NCBI RefSeq assembly: GCF_900105475.1
Contig: NZ_LT629777.1
Location: 3,844,001-3,908,000 of the forward strand
Direction: 5' to 3'
From: Pseudomonas asplenii
GTDB lineage: Bacteria > Pseudomonadota > Gammaproteobacteria > Pseudomonadales > Pseudomonadaceae
DNA: 64,000 nt
Shown here: in pieces, positions 50,527 to 61,431 of the stretch
Numbering within the stretch: position 1 is the first letter of the stretch
Layout of the letters: each line of letters starts with the position of its first letter
Position numbers and translations under genes: made by a program
Notes under the pieces: generated by a model
Told to the model about the DNA's origin: nothing
The model's input: the letters and a program-made list of their open reading frames with translations, nothing else
The model's database searches: none

Positions 50527-51150
50527 ATGCGTGTTATTCGCATGCTGTTGTTGCCGATTCTGGCGTTGACCACCTTGTCGGCCCATGCCGACCAGAAGGA
50601 TGTGGCACGCCTGACGCAGTTGCTCGAAAAATCCCAGACCCTGACCGCGCGGTTTTCGCAACTGACCCTGGACGGCGGCGGAACCCAGTTGCAGGAAACC
50701 GCAGGTGAAATGTCCCTCAAGCGTCCGGGCCTGTTCTACTGGCACACCGATGCGCCACAGGAACAGACCATGGTTTCCGACGGCCAGAAGGTGACCCTGT
50801 GGGACCCGGACCTGGAACAGGTGACCATCAAGAAACTTGACCTGCGCCTGACCCAGACCCCGGCACTGTTGCTGTCCGGCGACGTCTCGAAGATCAGCGA
50901 GAGCTTCGATATCACCTCCAAGGAAGCCGGCGGCGTGATCGACTTCGTGCTCAAGCCGAAAACCAAGGACACCCTGTTCGACAGCCTGCGCCTGTCGTTC
51001 CGCAACGGTCTGGTCAACGACATGCAACTGATCGACAGCGTCGGCCAGCGTACCAACCTGTTGTTTACCGCCGTCAAGGCCAACGAGCCGATCGACGCGG
51101 CGCGCTTCAAGTTCGACATCCCCAAGGGTGCTGACGTCATCCAGGAATAA
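50527..51150 (+). CDS. lolA: Outer-membrane lipoprotein carrier protein LolA
   Basis: 207 residues with a signal peptide cleaved after AHA (about residue 21). LolA ferries lipoproteins through the periplasm from LolCDE to LolB. Family blocks include [33 protein letters not shown] and the C-terminal [12 protein letters not shown]. The ATG at 50527 begins the signal peptide. It lies 58 bases after ftsK and 20 before rarA, an arrangement conserved across gamma-proteobacteria. Confidence 0.95.
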   Translation: MRVIRMLLLPILALTTLSAHADQKDVARLTQLLEKSQTLTARFSQLTLDGGGTQLQETAGEMSLKRPGLFYWHTDAPQEQTMVSDGQKVTLWDPDLEQVTIKKLDLRLTQTPALLLSGDVSKISESFDITSKEAGGVIDFVLKPKTKDTLFDSLRLSFRNGLVNDMQLIDSVGQRTNLLFTAVKANEPIDAARFKFDIPKGADVIQE

Positions 51151-51170
51151 AGAGGTTTCAAACGCAGCCC

Positions 51171-52496
51171 ATGGACCTGTTTAGCCGCGCCCCGATCGCC
51201 CAGCCGCTGGCCGCCCGTCTGCGGGCGACCAATCTGGATGAGTACGTCGGCCAGGAGCATCTGCTGGCCCGGGGCAAGCCGTTGCGCGAAGCCCTGGAGC
51301 AGGGCGCGTTGCACTCGATGATCTTCTGGGGGCCGCCGGGGGTGGGCAAGACCACCCTGGCACGGCTGCTGGCGGAAGTCTCGGAGGCGCATTTCGAAAC
51401 CGTGTCGGCGGTGCTGGCCGGGGTCAAGGAGATCCGCCAGGCGGTGGACGTCGCCAAGCAGCAGGCCGGGCAGTATGGCCGGCGCACCATCCTGTTCGTC
51501 GATGAAGTCCATCGTTTCAACAAGTCCCAGCAGGATGCGTTCCTGCCCTATGTGGAAGACGGCACGCTGATTTTCATCGGTGCCACCACCGAGAACCCCT
51601 CGTTCGAATTGAACAACGCATTGCTCTCGCGGGCCCGGGTCTATGTGCTCAAGAGCCTCGACGAGGCAGCTCTGCGCAAGCTGGTGCAGCGCGCCCTGAG
51701 CGAAGAGCGCGGCCTGGGCAAGCGTCAGTTGAGCCTGGGTGACGAAGGGTTCCAGATGCTGCTGGCGGCGGCGGATGGCGATGGTCGACGCCTGCTCAAC
51801 CTGTTGGAAAACGCCTCGGACCTGGCCGAAGACGGCGCTGAAATCGGCGTCGATTTACTGCAGAGTCTGCTGGGTGACACCCGCCGGCGTTTCGACAAGG
51901 GCGGTGAGGCTTTCTACGATCAGATTTCCGCGCTGCACAAGTCGATTCGTGGCTCCAATCCGGACGCTGCGCTGTACTGGTTCGCGCGGATGCTCGACGG
52001 TGGCTGTGATCCGCTGTACCTGGCGCGGCGGGTGGTACGTATGGCCAGCGAGGATATCGGCAACGCCGATCCACGGGCCCTGAGCCTGTGCCTGGCAGCC
52101 TGGGACGTACAGGAGCGCCTCGGCAGCCCCGAAGGCGAACTGGCGGTGGCCCAGGCCATCACCTACCTGGCCTGTGCGCCAAAGAGCAACGCCGTGTACA
52201 TGGGCTTCAAGGCCGCGATGGCCAGTGCCGCCGAACATGGCTCGCTGGAGGTTCCGCTGCACCTGCGCAATGCGCCGACCAAGCTGATGAAGCAGCTGGG
52301 TTACGGTGAGGAATACCGTTATGCCCACGACGAGCCGGATGCCTATGCCGCCGGCGAAGACTACTTTCCTGAGCAACTGGAGCCGCAGGCCTTCTACCAG
52401 CCGGTCCCGCGCGGGCTGGAGTTGAAGATTGGCGAGAAGCTCAATCACCTCGCTGCATTGGATCGGCAGAGCCCGAGACAGCGGAGAAAACCATGA
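51171..52496 (+). CDS. rarA: Replication-associated recombination ATPase RarA (MgsA)
   Basis: 441-residue AAA+ ATPase related to the clamp loader. Walker A is GPPGVGKTT (54-62), Walker [11 protein letters not shown], sensor 1 [12 protein letters not shown], with C-terminal tetramerisation and MgsA domains ([22 protein letters not shown]). It acts at stalled replication forks. Its stop overlaps the crcB start by four bases. Confidence 0.96.
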   Translation: MDLFSRAPIAQPLAARLRATNLDEYVGQEHLLARGKPLREALEQGALHSMIFWGPPGVGKTTLARLLAEVSEAHFETVSAVLAGVKEIRQAVDVAKQQAGQYGRRTILFVDEVHRFNKSQQDAFLPYVEDGTLIFIGATTENPSFELNNALLSRARVYVLKSLDEAALRKLVQRALSEERGLGKRQLSLGDEGFQMLLAAADGDGRRLLNLLENASDLAEDGAEIGVDLLQSLLGDTRRRFDKGGEAFYDQISALHKSIRGSNPDAALYWFARMLDGGCDPLYLARRVVRMASEDIGNADPRALSLCLAAWDVQERLGSPEGELAVAQAITYLACAPKSNAVYMGFKAAMASAAEHGSLEVPLHLRNAPTKLMKQLGYGEEYRYAHDEPDAYAAGEDYFPEQLEPQAFYQPVPRGLELKIGEKLNHLAALDRQSPRQRRKP

Positions 52497-52867
52497 TCCG
52501 TACCGTGCTTGCCGTGTCCGTCGCCGGCATCATCGGTACCTTGATACGCTTTGCCGCGGGCAACCTGATCAACGCCAATTGGCCTAAGCACTTCTATACC
52601 GCGACGTTGGCCGTTAATATCGTGGGCTGCCTGGTGATTGGCGTGCTCTACGGCCTGTTTTTGCTGCGTCCCGAGGTCCCGGTGGAAATCCGCGCCGGTC
52701 TGATCGTGGGGTTCGTTGGCGGCCTGACCACCTTTTCATCCTTTTCACTGGATACGATCCGCCTGCTGGAAAGCGGGCAGGGGCTTGTTGCCCTGGGCTA
52801 TGCGGCCCTGAGCGTATTCGGCGGGCTGCTCGCAACCTGGGCCGGCCTGTTCTTGACCAAACTCTGA
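52493..52867 (+). CDS. crcB: Fluoride channel CrcB/Fluc
   Basis: 124-residue, four-helix membrane protein that forms a dual-topology dimer and lets fluoride leave the cell. Family motifs are [21 protein letters not shown] and the phenylalanine-box segment [13 protein letters not shown]. It overlaps rarA by four bases, so it has no leader of its own and no crcB fluoride riboswitch is possible immediately upstream. Confidence 0.95.
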   Translation: MIRTVLAVSVAGIIGTLIRFAAGNLINANWPKHFYTATLAVNIVGCLVIGVLYGLFLLRPEVPVEIRAGLIVGFVGGLTTFSSFSLDTIRLLESGQGLVALGYAALSVFGGLLATWAGLFLTKL

Positions 52868-52871
52868 ATAA

Positions 52872-54164
<1,293 letters not shown>

Positions 54165-55559
54165 ATGGAATTTCTTCCGCTGTTTCACAACCTGCGTGGC
54201 AGCCGTGTGCTGGTGGTCGGCGGCGGCGAGATTGCCTTGCGCAAGTCTCGCTTGCTGGCCGATGCCGGTGCGGTGTTGCGGGTGGTTGCGCCCGAGATTG
54301 AAAGCCAGTTGTGCGAGTTGATCGATGGTAGCGGCGGTGAAAGGCTGTTGCGCGGTTATGTCGAATCCGACCTGGACGGTTGTGTGCTGGTCATTGCCGC
54401 GACCGACGATGAACCGCTCAATGCCCAGGTGTCTGCCGATGCCCGTCGGCGTTGCGTGCCGGTCAACGTGGTGGATGCGCCGGCCCTGTGCAGCGTGATC
54501 TTCCCGGCCATCGTCGACCGTTCGCCGCTGGTGATCGCGGTCTCCAGCGGTGGTGATGCCCCTGTTTTGGCGCGGTTGATCCGGGCCAAGATGGAAACCT
54601 GGATTCCGTCGACCTATGGCCAATTGGCCGGGTTGGCGGCGCGTTTCCGTCATCAGGTCAAGGCGCTGTTTCCGGCTGTGCAGCAGCGTCGGGCGTTCTG
54701 GGAAGAGGTGTTCCAGGGGCCGATCGCCGATCGGCAACTGGCCGGGCAGGGGGCTGAAGCCGAGCGCCTGCTGGTGGAGAAGATCAATGGCGCGCCACCG
54801 CATGCGCCGGGTGAGGTGTATCTGGTGGGGGCGGGGCCGGGTGATCCCGACCTGCTGACCTTCCGCGCCTTGCGTCTGATGCAGCAAGCGGACGTGGTGC
54901 TATACGACCGTTTGGTGGCGCCGGCGATTCTCGAACTGTGTCGTCGGGATGCCGATCGTATCTACGTCGGTAAACGCCGCGCCGATCACGCGGTGCCCCA
55001 GGACCAGATCAACCTGCAATTGGTGGAGTTGGCCAAGCAGGGCAAGCGGGTACTGCGCCTGAAGGGCGGTGATCCGTTCATTTTCGGCCGTGGCGGCGAA
55101 GAGATCGAGGAACTGGCGGCCCATGGCATTCCATTCCAGGTGGTGCCAGGTATCACGGCGGCCAGCGGTTGTTCAGCCTACGCCGGGATTCCACTGACTC
55201 ACCGTGACTATGCGCAGTCCGTGCGTTTCGTCACCGGTCACTTGAAGGATGGCAGCACCGATCTGCCGTGGGGCGACCTGGTGGCGCCGGCACAGACCGT
55301 GGTGTTCTACATGGGCCTGGTGGGCTTGCCGGTGATCTGCGAGCAGATGATCAGGCACGGCCGTTCGGCGGATACGCCGGCGGCGCTGATCCAGCAGGGC
55401 ACCACGGTGAACCAGCGGGTGTTTACCGGCACCCTGGCTAACCTGTCGCAACTGGTGGCGGAGCATGAGGTTCGTGCGCCGACGCTGGTGATCGTCGGGG
55501 AAGTGGTCCAGCTTCGCGAGAAACTGGCCTGGTTCGAAGGCGCCCAGGGGCAAGTCTGA
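54165..55559 (+). CDS. cysG: Siroheme synthase (multifunctional CysG)
   Basis: 464 residues with two modules. Residues 1-205 (NAD-binding [11 protein letters not shown] near 18-28) oxidise precorrin-2 and insert iron. Residues about 215-460 are the SAM-dependent uroporphyrinogen III methyltransferase ([41 protein letters not shown]). The product serves sulfite and nitrite reductases. Its ATG abuts the serS stop with no spacer. It is followed by a REP hairpin. Confidence 0.97.
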   Translation: MEFLPLFHNLRGSRVLVVGGGEIALRKSRLLADAGAVLRVVAPEIESQLCELIDGSGGERLLRGYVESDLDGCVLVIAATDDEPLNAQVSADARRRCVPVNVVDAPALCSVIFPAIVDRSPLVIAVSSGGDAPVLARLIRAKMETWIPSTYGQLAGLAARFRHQVKALFPAVQQRRAFWEEVFQGPIADRQLAGQGAEAERLLVEKINGAPPHAPGEVYLVGAGPGDPDLLTFRALRLMQQADVVLYDRLVAPAILELCRRDADRIYVGKRRADHAVPQDQINLQLVELAKQGKRVLRLKGGDPFIFGRGGEEIEELAAHGIPFQVVPGITAASGCSAYAGIPLTHRDYAQSVRFVTGHLKDGSTDLPWGDLVAPAQTVVFYMGLVGLPVICEQMIRHGRSADTPAALIQQGTTVNQRVFTGTLANLSQLVAEHEVRAPTLVIVGEVVQLREKLAWFEGAQGQV

Positions 55560-55594
55560 CGCCGACGCTGTAACGGCACGACTTTCCTGGCTTT

Positions 55595-55666
55595 GTAGGA
55601 GCAAGGCTTGCCTGCGGAGGCGCCGTCAAGGTCGCCAAAAGCTTCGCGGGCAAGCCCGGCTCCTAC
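55595..55666. repeat. REP pair (convergent, REPIN-like hairpin)
   Basis: GTAGGAGCAAGGCTTGCC at 55595 and its inverted partner GGCAAGCCCGGCTCCTAC ending at 55666 face each other across a 24-base spacer. Together they can fold into one long hairpin after cysG. The sequence belongs to the same family as the pair at 19107. Confidence 0.88.
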
Positions 55667-55764
55667 AGGTCGTGTGTCGTACGTTGGGCTTGTGTCCGCA
55701 CTGCCTCGCTGTAGGAACCGACGGTCTGGTGTTTACGCGCAGAGATCGACGCGAGCCTCGCGGC

Positions 55765-56763
55765 CTACTGTTTCCAGACCCCACGCCCTGCCAGTCGCTC
55801 GCGGTCATGGCTGACGGTGAAATCCTGCTCTGGCCCCTTGGGCACGATCCCTGTCGGATTGATGGTCCGATGGCTGGCGTAGTAATGCCCCTTGATGTGG
55901 GCAAAGTCCACCGTCTCGGCCACGCCCGGCCACTGATACATTTCCCGTAGCCAGTTCGACAGGTTCGGATAATCGGCAATCCGCCGCAGGTTGCATTTGA
56001 AGTGACCGTGGTACACCGCATCGAACCGGATCATCGTGGTGAACAGTCGCACGTCCGCTTCGGTCAGGTATTCACCAGCCAGGTAGCGCTGCTGCGACAG
56101 GTGCTGCTCCAGATGGTCCAGCTCGGCGAACAGCCCGTCGAAAGCCGTTTCATACGCCGATTGCGAGGTGGCGAAGCCGGCACGGTAGACGCCGTTGTTC
56201 ACCGCCGGATAGATCCGCTCATTCCACTCGTCGACCACCGTGCGCAAGGCTTCGGGGTAGAAATCCAAGTGATTGCCGGTCAGTTCGTTGAACGCACTGT
56301 TGAACATGCGGATGATTTCCGCCGACTCGTTGCTGACGATACGTTTCAGCTTCTTGTCCCACAGGACCGGTACGGTCACGCGGCCGGTGTAATCGGCGGT
56401 GTCGGCGGTATAACGCTGATGCATGAATTCCAGGCCATCAAGATGATCGCCCGTGGAGCCGTGGGTCTTGTCGAAGGTCCAGCCGTTCTCCAGCATCAGC
56501 CAACTGACCACCGAGACGTCGATCAGGCTTTCCAGGCCCTTGAGCTTGCGCAGGATCAGCGTGCGGTGGGCCCAGGGGCAGGCCAGGGAAACATACAGAT
56601 GGTAGCGGCCGGCCTCGGCGACAAAGCCGCCTTCGCCGCTGGGGCCCGCTTCGCCATTGGCGGTCACCCAGTTGCGGCGCTGCGCCTGCTCGCGCTGAAA
56701 GGCGCCGTCTTTGCTGCTTTCATACCACTGGTCATGCCAGCGGCCTTCGATCAAGAGACCCAT
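55765..56763 (-). CDS. Glutathionyl-hydroquinone reductase (Xi-class GST)
   Basis: 332-residue member of the ECM4/YqjG family. The catalytic Cys62 lies in the thioredoxin-like motif LACPWAHRT, and the C-terminal helical domain contains YPxLxxWL-type ADYPNLSNWLREMY. These enzymes reduce glutathionyl-hydroquinones using glutathione. AAGGAG lies eight bases before the ATG. It follows ybiB on the same strand after 90 bases and could share its transcript. Confidence 0.93.
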   Translation of the reverse strand: MGLLIEGRWHDQWYESSKDGAFQREQAQRRNWVTANGEAGPSGEGGFVAEAGRYHLYVSLACPWAHRTLILRKLKGLESLIDVSVVSWLMLENGWTFDKTHGSTGDHLDGLEFMHQRYTADTADYTGRVTVPVLWDKKLKRIVSNESAEIIRMFNSAFNELTGNHLDFYPEALRTVVDEWNERIYPAVNNGVYRAGFATSQSAYETAFDGLFAELDHLEQHLSQQRYLAGEYLTEADVRLFTTMIRFDAVYHGHFKCNLRRIADYPNLSNWLREMYQWPGVAETVDFAHIKGHYYASHRTINPTGIVPKGPEQDFTVSHDRERLAGRGVWKQ

Positions 56764-56853
56764 TGAAAAAACTCCTTGGCAGTGATGCATTGGAGTCCAG
56801 TCTAAAGAGAATCGTTCGAATAAATAGCGCAAATCCTGGGGTTGAATGATCGA

Positions 56854-57855
56854 TTAAATCGATTTATCTCGCTTGCTCCAGTAAATCCGGGCCTTTTCGA
56901 AGGCCTGCTCGCGGGGCATTCCCAGGCCACGCAGGGCCAGGGCCATGGTCGACAGCAGGGCCAATTGCGGATAGCTGTCCTCGACCTCGCCGCGCCAGAT
57001 CGCCTTGAGGTGTTCGGGTTCCAGCGAGGCCGGTTTGACATGGCGCTGTTCGGACAGGGCCGGCCATTCCTCGTCCCAGTTTTCGCCGTTGGCCGTGCCG
57101 TACAGGTGGCTGGTGCTGTCGGGATTGACCTCGATCTCGCCGCCATCGCCCTTGATCACGATGGCCGTATCGCCCAGCAACCGGCTGGCCTCGCGATGCA
57201 CCGCCTGATAGCCGGGGTGGAAGATACTCTGCAGACCGCAGCGCGCGCCCAGCGGATTGAGGATGCGCGCCAGCGAGTGAATCGGCGAGCGCAGACCGAG
57301 GGTATTGCGCAGGTCGATCATCCGTTGCAGTTGCGGCGCCCAATCGCCCAGTGGTGCAAACGCGAGATTGCCGGCGGTCAGAGCCTGCTCGACGGCCTGC
57401 CAGTTGCGACACAGCGGGATTTGCAGGGTTTCCAGCAACTGTTCGGTGTACAGCCGGCCTGCGGTATGGGCGCCGCCGCCGTGCATCAGGATCTTCATGC
57501 CGTTCTGGGCCAGGCACTTGGCGGCCAGCAGATACCAGGGCAGGTGGCGCTTCTTGCCGGCATAGGTCGGCCAGTCCAGGTCGACCTGCAGGGGCGGGGC
57601 ATCGAGCCGTTCGCGCAGGGCTTCGGTGAAACCGGCGAGTTCCTCAGGGCTTTCTTCCTTGTGCCGCAGCAGCATCAGGAAGGCGCCGAGCTGGGTGTCT
57701 TCGACCTTCCCATCGAGCAGCATGCCCATGGCTTCCCGTGCCTCCTCGCGCTCCAGGCCGCGGGCACCCCGCTTGCCCTTGCCGAGGATGCGCACGAACT
57801 GCGCGAAAGGATGTTCCTCGGGTGTTTCGGTGATCAGCGGCGTGTAATCGGTCAT
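56854..57855 (-). CDS. ybiB: YbiB, TrpD-like DNA-binding phosphoribosyltransferase homologue
   Basis: 333 residues with the fold of anthranilate phosphoribosyltransferase (REEAREAMGMLLDGKVEDTQLGAFLMLLR, MHGGGAHTAGR, IKGDGGEIEVNPD). E. coli YbiB lacks TrpD activity and instead binds nucleic acids; the same is likely here. It overlaps the tusE stop by four bases, and a tus-ybiB order is common in Pseudomonas. Confidence 0.9.
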   Translation of the reverse strand: MTDYTPLITETPEEHPFAQFVRILGKGKRGARGLEREEAREAMGMLLDGKVEDTQLGAFLMLLRHKEESPEELAGFTEALRERLDAPPLQVDLDWPTYAGKKRHLPWYLLAAKCLAQNGMKILMHGGGAHTAGRLYTEQLLETLQIPLCRNWQAVEQALTAGNLAFAPLGDWAPQLQRMIDLRNTLGLRSPIHSLARILNPLGARCGLQSIFHPGYQAVHREASRLLGDTAIVIKGDGGEIEVNPDSTSHLYGTANGENWDEEWPALSEQRHVKPASLEPEHLKAIWRGEVEDSYPQLALLSTMALALRGLGMPREQAFEKARIYWSKRDKSI

Positions 57856-58187
57856 AGACAGTTCGTCGGCTTGGGCAGGCCCGCCAGCTTGGCGGCCAGT
57901 TTGGCGGGAGTGCCATTGAAGAGGCGGTTGAGGTGCAGGCTGTTGCCTTTTTCGGCGCCCAGTTTCAAGGCGGTGTACTTGATCAGCGGACGGGTCGCCG
58001 GAGACAGGTCGAACTCCTGGTAGAAGCCGCGCAGCAATTCGAGGATTTCCCAGTGCGCGGCGTTCAGCTCGATGTTTTCCCGGGCGGCGAGGGCGCTGGC
58101 GACCTCGGGCGACCAGTCACCCAGTTCCACCAGGTAGCCGTCCTTGTCCAGGGCGATGTCCCGCCCATTCACAGTCAGGGTGCTCAT
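57852..58187 (-). CDS. tusE: Sulfur relay protein TusE (DsrC family)
   Basis: 111 residues. DsrC-like core (LVELGDWSPEVASALAARE, HWEILELLRGFYQEF) with the reactive cysteine second from the C-terminus (Cys110 in TNCL), which accepts sulfur from TusD and hands it to MnmA for 2-thiouridine in tRNA. It overlaps tusB by four bases. Confidence 0.95.
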   Translation of the reverse strand: MSTLTVNGRDIALDKDGYLVELGDWSPEVASALAARENIELNAAHWEILELLRGFYQEFDLSPATRPLIKYTALKLGAEKGNSLHLNRLFNGTPAKLAAKLAGLPKPTNCL

Positions 58188-58483
58188 AGCCAGGTATTGA
58201 CCTTGTCATGCTGGACCGACAGCTCGACGAAGCCCGGATAGTCCACGCACGTGGCCCAGGTCGGGCATTCCAGGCCACGGGCCTGCAGGTCTTCGTCGAG
58301 AACGAACAGGCGCAGTGTGGCGGCCCGCTCTTCCAGGGCTTCCAGCGGCAGGCTGCGCGGTTGCAGGGCATACACCGCGTCGCCGCAGAGCAGCAGCGCG
58401 TCCTCGCTGCCCAGCAGGCGCAGACAACTGCCCAGGCGGCTGTCGGTAAACGGAGAATGAGACAACACGTGCAAGGTCGACAT
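58184..58483 (-). CDS. tusB: Sulfur relay protein TusB (DsrH family)
   Basis: 99-residue non-catalytic subunit of the TusBCD complex, with the DsrH pattern (LHVLSHSPF, LLLCGDAVYAL). It overlaps tusC by one base and tusE by four, so all four tus genes are translationally linked. Confidence 0.93.
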   Translation of the reverse strand: MSTLHVLSHSPFTDSRLGSCLRLLGSEDALLLCGDAVYALQPRSLPLEALEERAATLRLFVLDEDLQARGLECPTWATCVDYPGFVELSVQHDKVNTWL

Positions 58484-58845
58484 CAGAGGGTGATCACCTG
58501 GTCATAACGATTAACGAGCGCGACGATTTCTTCGGTCGCCAGCAGGTTCAGGTCTTCGCTGCGCACCTGGTCGGCGAGGATGCCGCGATCGGCGAGGCTG
58601 TCACGGCAGGCGAACAGGTCTTCGACGCCGAACAGCGACAGCGCCTGCAGGTTGGCGGTCAGGTCCTTCTGTTGCACGGCCTTGGCCTTCTGCCCCGGCA
58701 GCAACTGGAATACGCCGTCATCCATGAACAGCAGGCCCACCGGCAGATCGAAGGCGCCGCCGGCCAGGACGATATCCAGCGCTTCGCGAGCGCTCGGCCC
58801 GGACCATGGCGCCTGGCGGCTGATAATCAGTAGAGACTTGGGCAT
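58483..58845 (-). CDS. tusC: Sulfur relay protein TusC (DsrF family)
   Basis: 120 residues with the DsrE/F fold (SLLIISRQAPWSGPSAREALD, LLFMDDGVFQLLPGQ). Structural subunit of TusBCD in tRNA thiolation. One base separates it from tusD. Confidence 0.94.
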   Translation of the reverse strand: MPKSLLIISRQAPWSGPSAREALDIVLAGGAFDLPVGLLFMDDGVFQLLPGQKAKAVQQKDLTANLQALSLFGVEDLFACRDSLADRGILADQVRSEDLNLLATEEIVALVNRYDQVITL

Positions 58846-58846
58846 C

Positions 58847-59239
58847 TCAAGGCCCTCCGAAGCAGATCAGGCGATCAGCGGCTTGCACCGCATCATGCAG
58901 TTGCCCCAGGCCGGACAATTCCCAGCCGGCGCCCAGATTCACCGCCTGGCGTGCGTAGCGCTGGGCTTCCTCGTTGTTCAGTACGCCCCGGCGCAGCGCC
59001 GCAGCGATGCAGACCACGCCGTCGAGCTGGTTGTCACTGACGAAGCTTGCCCACTCCCGTGGCAAATCCTGTTCGTCCTGCGGCGTGACCACGTTGCTCG
59101 ACGCGCTATGCACACCGTCCTGATAAAAGAACAGCCGGACGATTTCATGTCCGCCGGCGACCAGCGCCTGGGCGAACAGCAGGGCCCGCCGGGAGGAGGG
59201 CGCGTGGGGCGGGGAGAACAGCGCAATGGCAAACTTCAT
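58847..59239 (-). CDS. tusD: Sulfurtransferase TusD (DsrE family)
   Basis: 130-residue catalytic subunit that takes sulfur from TusA; the active cysteine is Cys77 in DGVVCIAAAL. Other family blocks are RRALLFAQALVAGGHEI and LFFYQDGVHSA. The ATG at 59239 gives the normal N-terminus (MKFAIAL). First gene of tusDCBE-ybiB. Confidence 0.95.
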   Translation of the reverse strand: MKFAIALFSPPHAPSSRRALLFAQALVAGGHEIVRLFFYQDGVHSASSNVVTPQDEQDLPREWASFVSDNQLDGVVCIAAALRRGVLNNEEAQRYARQAVNLGAGWELSGLGQLHDAVQAADRLICFGGP

Positions 59240-59309
59240 GTAAGGCTCGGTCAGCAAATCTGCTGCCATGATAAGGCCAGAACCCCCAAGAAGCTAAATC
59301 GCGGACAAT

Positions 59310-59335
59310 AAAAAGCCCGCCGAAGCGGGCTTTTT
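59310..59335 (-). terminator. Rho-independent terminator of the Bax-inhibitor family gene
   Basis: AAAAAGCCCGC-CGAA-GCGGGCTTTTT, symmetric, so it can stop transcription from either side. It ends the leftward gene at 59350 and separates it from tusD. Confidence 0.92.
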
Positions 59336-59349
59336 GTTCATGCCGGTGA

Positions 59350-60021
59350 TCAGTCGTCGCGGCTCATGATGCCGAAGATCTGCAACAGGCTGATGAACAG
59401 GTTGTAGATCGACACATACAGGCTGATGGTCGCCATGATGTAGTTGCGCTCGCCGCCGTGGATGATGGCGCTGGTCTGGAACAGGATGCAGACCGACGAG
59501 AACAGCACGAAGCCGGCGCTGATCGCCAGTTGCAGGCCGCTGATCTGGAAGAAGATGCTAGCCAGGGTTGCGCCCAGCAGGACAAAGAAACCGGCGGTGA
59601 TGAAGCCGCTGAGGAAGCTCATGTCCTTGCGCGTGATCAGTACGTAGGCCGACAGGCCGCCGAACACCAGGGCGGTCATGGCGAAGGCCGAGCTGACGAT
59701 TTCGGCGCCGCCCTGCATCCCCAGGTAGCGGTTGAGGATCGGGCCGAGCAGGAAGCCCATGAAACCGGTCAGGGCGAAGGTGGAGACCAGGCCCCAGGCC
59801 GAGTCACGCAGTTTGTTGGTGAGGAAGAACAGCCCGTAGAAGCCGATCAGCACGACGAAGACGTTCGGGTAGCGGACGTTCATCTGCTGGGCGACGAAGG
59901 CCATCACACCGCTGAAAGCCAGGGTGAGGGCCAGAAGGCTGTAAGTGTTGCGCAGGACGCGGCTAACCTCTAGCTGCTCAGCCTGCACGCTGTTGTTAAC
60001 GGCGTAATCCTGTTCGCGCAT
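59350..60021 (-). CDS. Bax inhibitor-1/YccA family membrane protein
   Basis: 223 residues, seven membrane helices, ending in the acidic SRDD tail. The family pattern (RNTYSLLALTLAFSG, LTGFMGFLLGPILN, SAIIHGGERNYIMATISLYVSIYNLF) is that of YbhL/YccA proteins. They are thought to be pH-sensitive ion leaks or regulators of membrane proteolysis (FtsH). The start at 60021 fits an AAGGAG-type site just upstream. Single gene. Confidence 0.93.
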   Translation of the reverse strand: MREQDYAVNNSVQAEQLEVSRVLRNTYSLLALTLAFSGVMAFVAQQMNVRYPNVFVVLIGFYGLFFLTNKLRDSAWGLVSTFALTGFMGFLLGPILNRYLGMQGGAEIVSSAFAMTALVFGGLSAYVLITRKDMSFLSGFITAGFFVLLGATLASIFFQISGLQLAISAGFVLFSSVCILFQTSAIIHGGERNYIMATISLYVSIYNLFISLLQIFGIMSRDD

Positions 60022-60142
60022 GGCGAAACTCCTTCGGTTTGAAATGTTCAGTCGCAAAGATCATAACAGAGGCTCTGTAACAAGCTATCACGAGAGTTTG
60101 ACAGTGTGTTTCATTCCGGTATTATGGCGCCCGCAATGCATG

Positions 60143-60230
60143 GGAGGTGTGGCCGAGTGGTTTAAGGCAGCAGTCTTGAAAACTGCCGACTGTAACAGGT
60201 CCCAGAGTTCGAATCTCTGCGCCTCCGCCA
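60143..60230 (+). tRNA. tRNA-Ser (anticodon UGA)
   Basis: 88 bases including the encoded CCA. The acceptor stem GGAGGTG/CGCCTCC, D-arm TGGCCGAGTGG, anticodon loop CTTGAAA (anticodon TGA) closed by GCAGT/ACTGC, long variable arm typical of class II tRNA-Ser, and T-loop GTTCGAATC are all present. The gene is intact. Its 3' side carries an integrase gene, so it is the probable attachment site of the element on its right. Confidence 0.97.
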
Positions 60231-60244
60231 TATTGCACACCGTC

Positions 60245-60271
60245 AAAGCCCCGAATTTTCGGGGCTTTTTC
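60245..60271 (+). terminator. Rho-independent terminator after tRNA-Ser
   Basis: AAAGCCCCGAA and TTCGGGGCTTT arms with a TTTTT tail. Confidence 0.92.
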
Positions 60272-60312
60272 GTTTCTGGTCGGCGCTCGCTCTGACGATC
60301 GATTCAAGGAAA

Positions 60313-60344
60313 CGTTCCGAAACTTTTGCAGGCGTTCCGAAACT
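60313..60344. repeat. Two 12-bp direct repeats, possible integrase arm sites
   Basis: CGTTCCGAAACT occurs at 60313-60324 and 60333-60344, exactly 20 bases apart, in the short gap between the tRNA-Ser and the 3' end of the integrase gene. Direct repeats at two-helical-turn spacing beside int are typical of arm-type binding sites in phage attachment regions. Confidence 0.55.
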
Positions 60345-60360
60345 ATAGTGCTTCTGAGGC

Positions 60361-61428
60361 CTATTTCGTCGGCGAAACAATCTCCCCGACGCGCCTGTAA
60401 ACAGTCTCCGTAATGCGCTTGTCGGAGTGTCCGAGCAGCTTGCTGGCGACGGCCAGGTCCTCGATCTCGCTGGCCGCTTTGGGTCGGATATCGCGGAACT
60501 GGAACGACTTGATGTCGGCAGCTAGCTTGTGGTTGAGTGCCTCGATTGCTGTCGCTGCTGCAAGCCGGCGGGCCTCATCAAATCGCAGGCGCAGCATGGC
60601 CTTTGTGACGTTGCGGCCATCTTCAGTCACAATCAGGTATGGGTTTCTCGCGCCACGTTCCTTGCGTTGCCGCAGCAGGCGTTCAACCAAGGTGCCAAGC
60701 TCATTCGCTCCATTGGCGTTGGTCAGCTTGATCCGCAGCTTCTTGGCGGTTTTCCCTTGGCTGACTTGCAGATAATCCAGGGTGGCGTCCGTTTCGCGCA
60801 TCGACAGGACATCAGCAGGGCGCTGTGCACTCAGGTAAGCCAGGTCCATTGCGTCGCGCAGCTCGGAAGCCCCTTTCTTATATACCGCCGACCAAATTTC
60901 TTCTGTCGCATAAAACTCCCTGGGGGTTTCCTTGTTCTTGCGAACGCCTGTAACAGGGTTGTCGCAGGTGATTACTCCCCACTCCCGGCCGATGTTATAG
61001 ATGTGCGAGAGCAAGGCCAGCTCTCGGTTGGCCCTTACTTTCGCGGTGCGCGCATCCCGGTACTGTGCACAGACGTGCGGGGTAATTGCCTCTGGCGGGG
61101 CATCAGCAAAAGCGGCCCGTAGTTGCTTCAATGACAGTCGATTTTCGCGCTGGGTGCTGGCCTTTTTGGTTGGGATGATATCCCTGTCGTAGCGATCGAA
61201 TATCGACCCAAGCAGTTTCATGACTTTCGGGACCGCTTTGCGGTCTAGCTTCGCCCATTCGATTTTCGCGATGTCCAGATCAGTGCCCAGGGGGATTTTC
61301 ACCTGTTTGCCATCTGTGCCTTTTGCTGAGTAGAAATAGCAGATGTAGTCAGGGCCTTTCTTGCGTTTGCGGATCCTCCGCAGCATGCGCGGCGGAAGAT
61401 CTCGGTTCTGAGGTTTTTTCGGTCGCAT
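60361..61428 (-). CDS. int: Phage-type tyrosine recombinase (integrase)
   Basis: 355 residues. An N-terminal arm-binding and SAM-like core-binding region (about 1-165) is followed by the catalytic domain. Active-site residues are Arg203 (SAQRPADVLSMR), Lys227, Arg315 in FRDIRPKAAS (the usual His of HxxR is Arg312, a known variant), His334 (LLGHSDK) and nucleophile Tyr344 (TETVYRR). All catalytic positions are filled, so it should be active. It reads towards the tRNA-Ser 130 bases away. Its ATG lies three bases after the stop of the DUF4224-like remnant, so it was probably translated from the same message. Confidence 0.93.
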   Translation of the reverse strand: MRPKKPQNRDLPPRMLRRIRKRKKGPDYICYFYSAKGTDGKQVKIPLGTDLDIAKIEWAKLDRKAVPKVMKLLGSIFDRYDRDIIPTKKASTQRENRLSLKQLRAAFADAPPEAITPHVCAQYRDARTAKVRANRELALLSHIYNIGREWGVITCDNPVTGVRKNKETPREFYATEEIWSAVYKKGASELRDAMDLAYLSAQRPADVLSMRETDATLDYLQVSQGKTAKKLRIKLTNANGANELGTLVERLLRQRKERGARNPYLIVTEDGRNVTKAMLRLRFDEARRLAAATAIEALNHKLAADIKSFQFRDIRPKAASEIEDLAVASKLLGHSDKRITETVYRRVGEIVSPTK

Positions 61429-61431
61429 CTA

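Noticed and set aside
52400..52492. Fluoride riboswitch before crcB
   Set aside because: crcB starts inside the rarA coding sequence (four-base overlap) and there is no leader to hold an aptamer.
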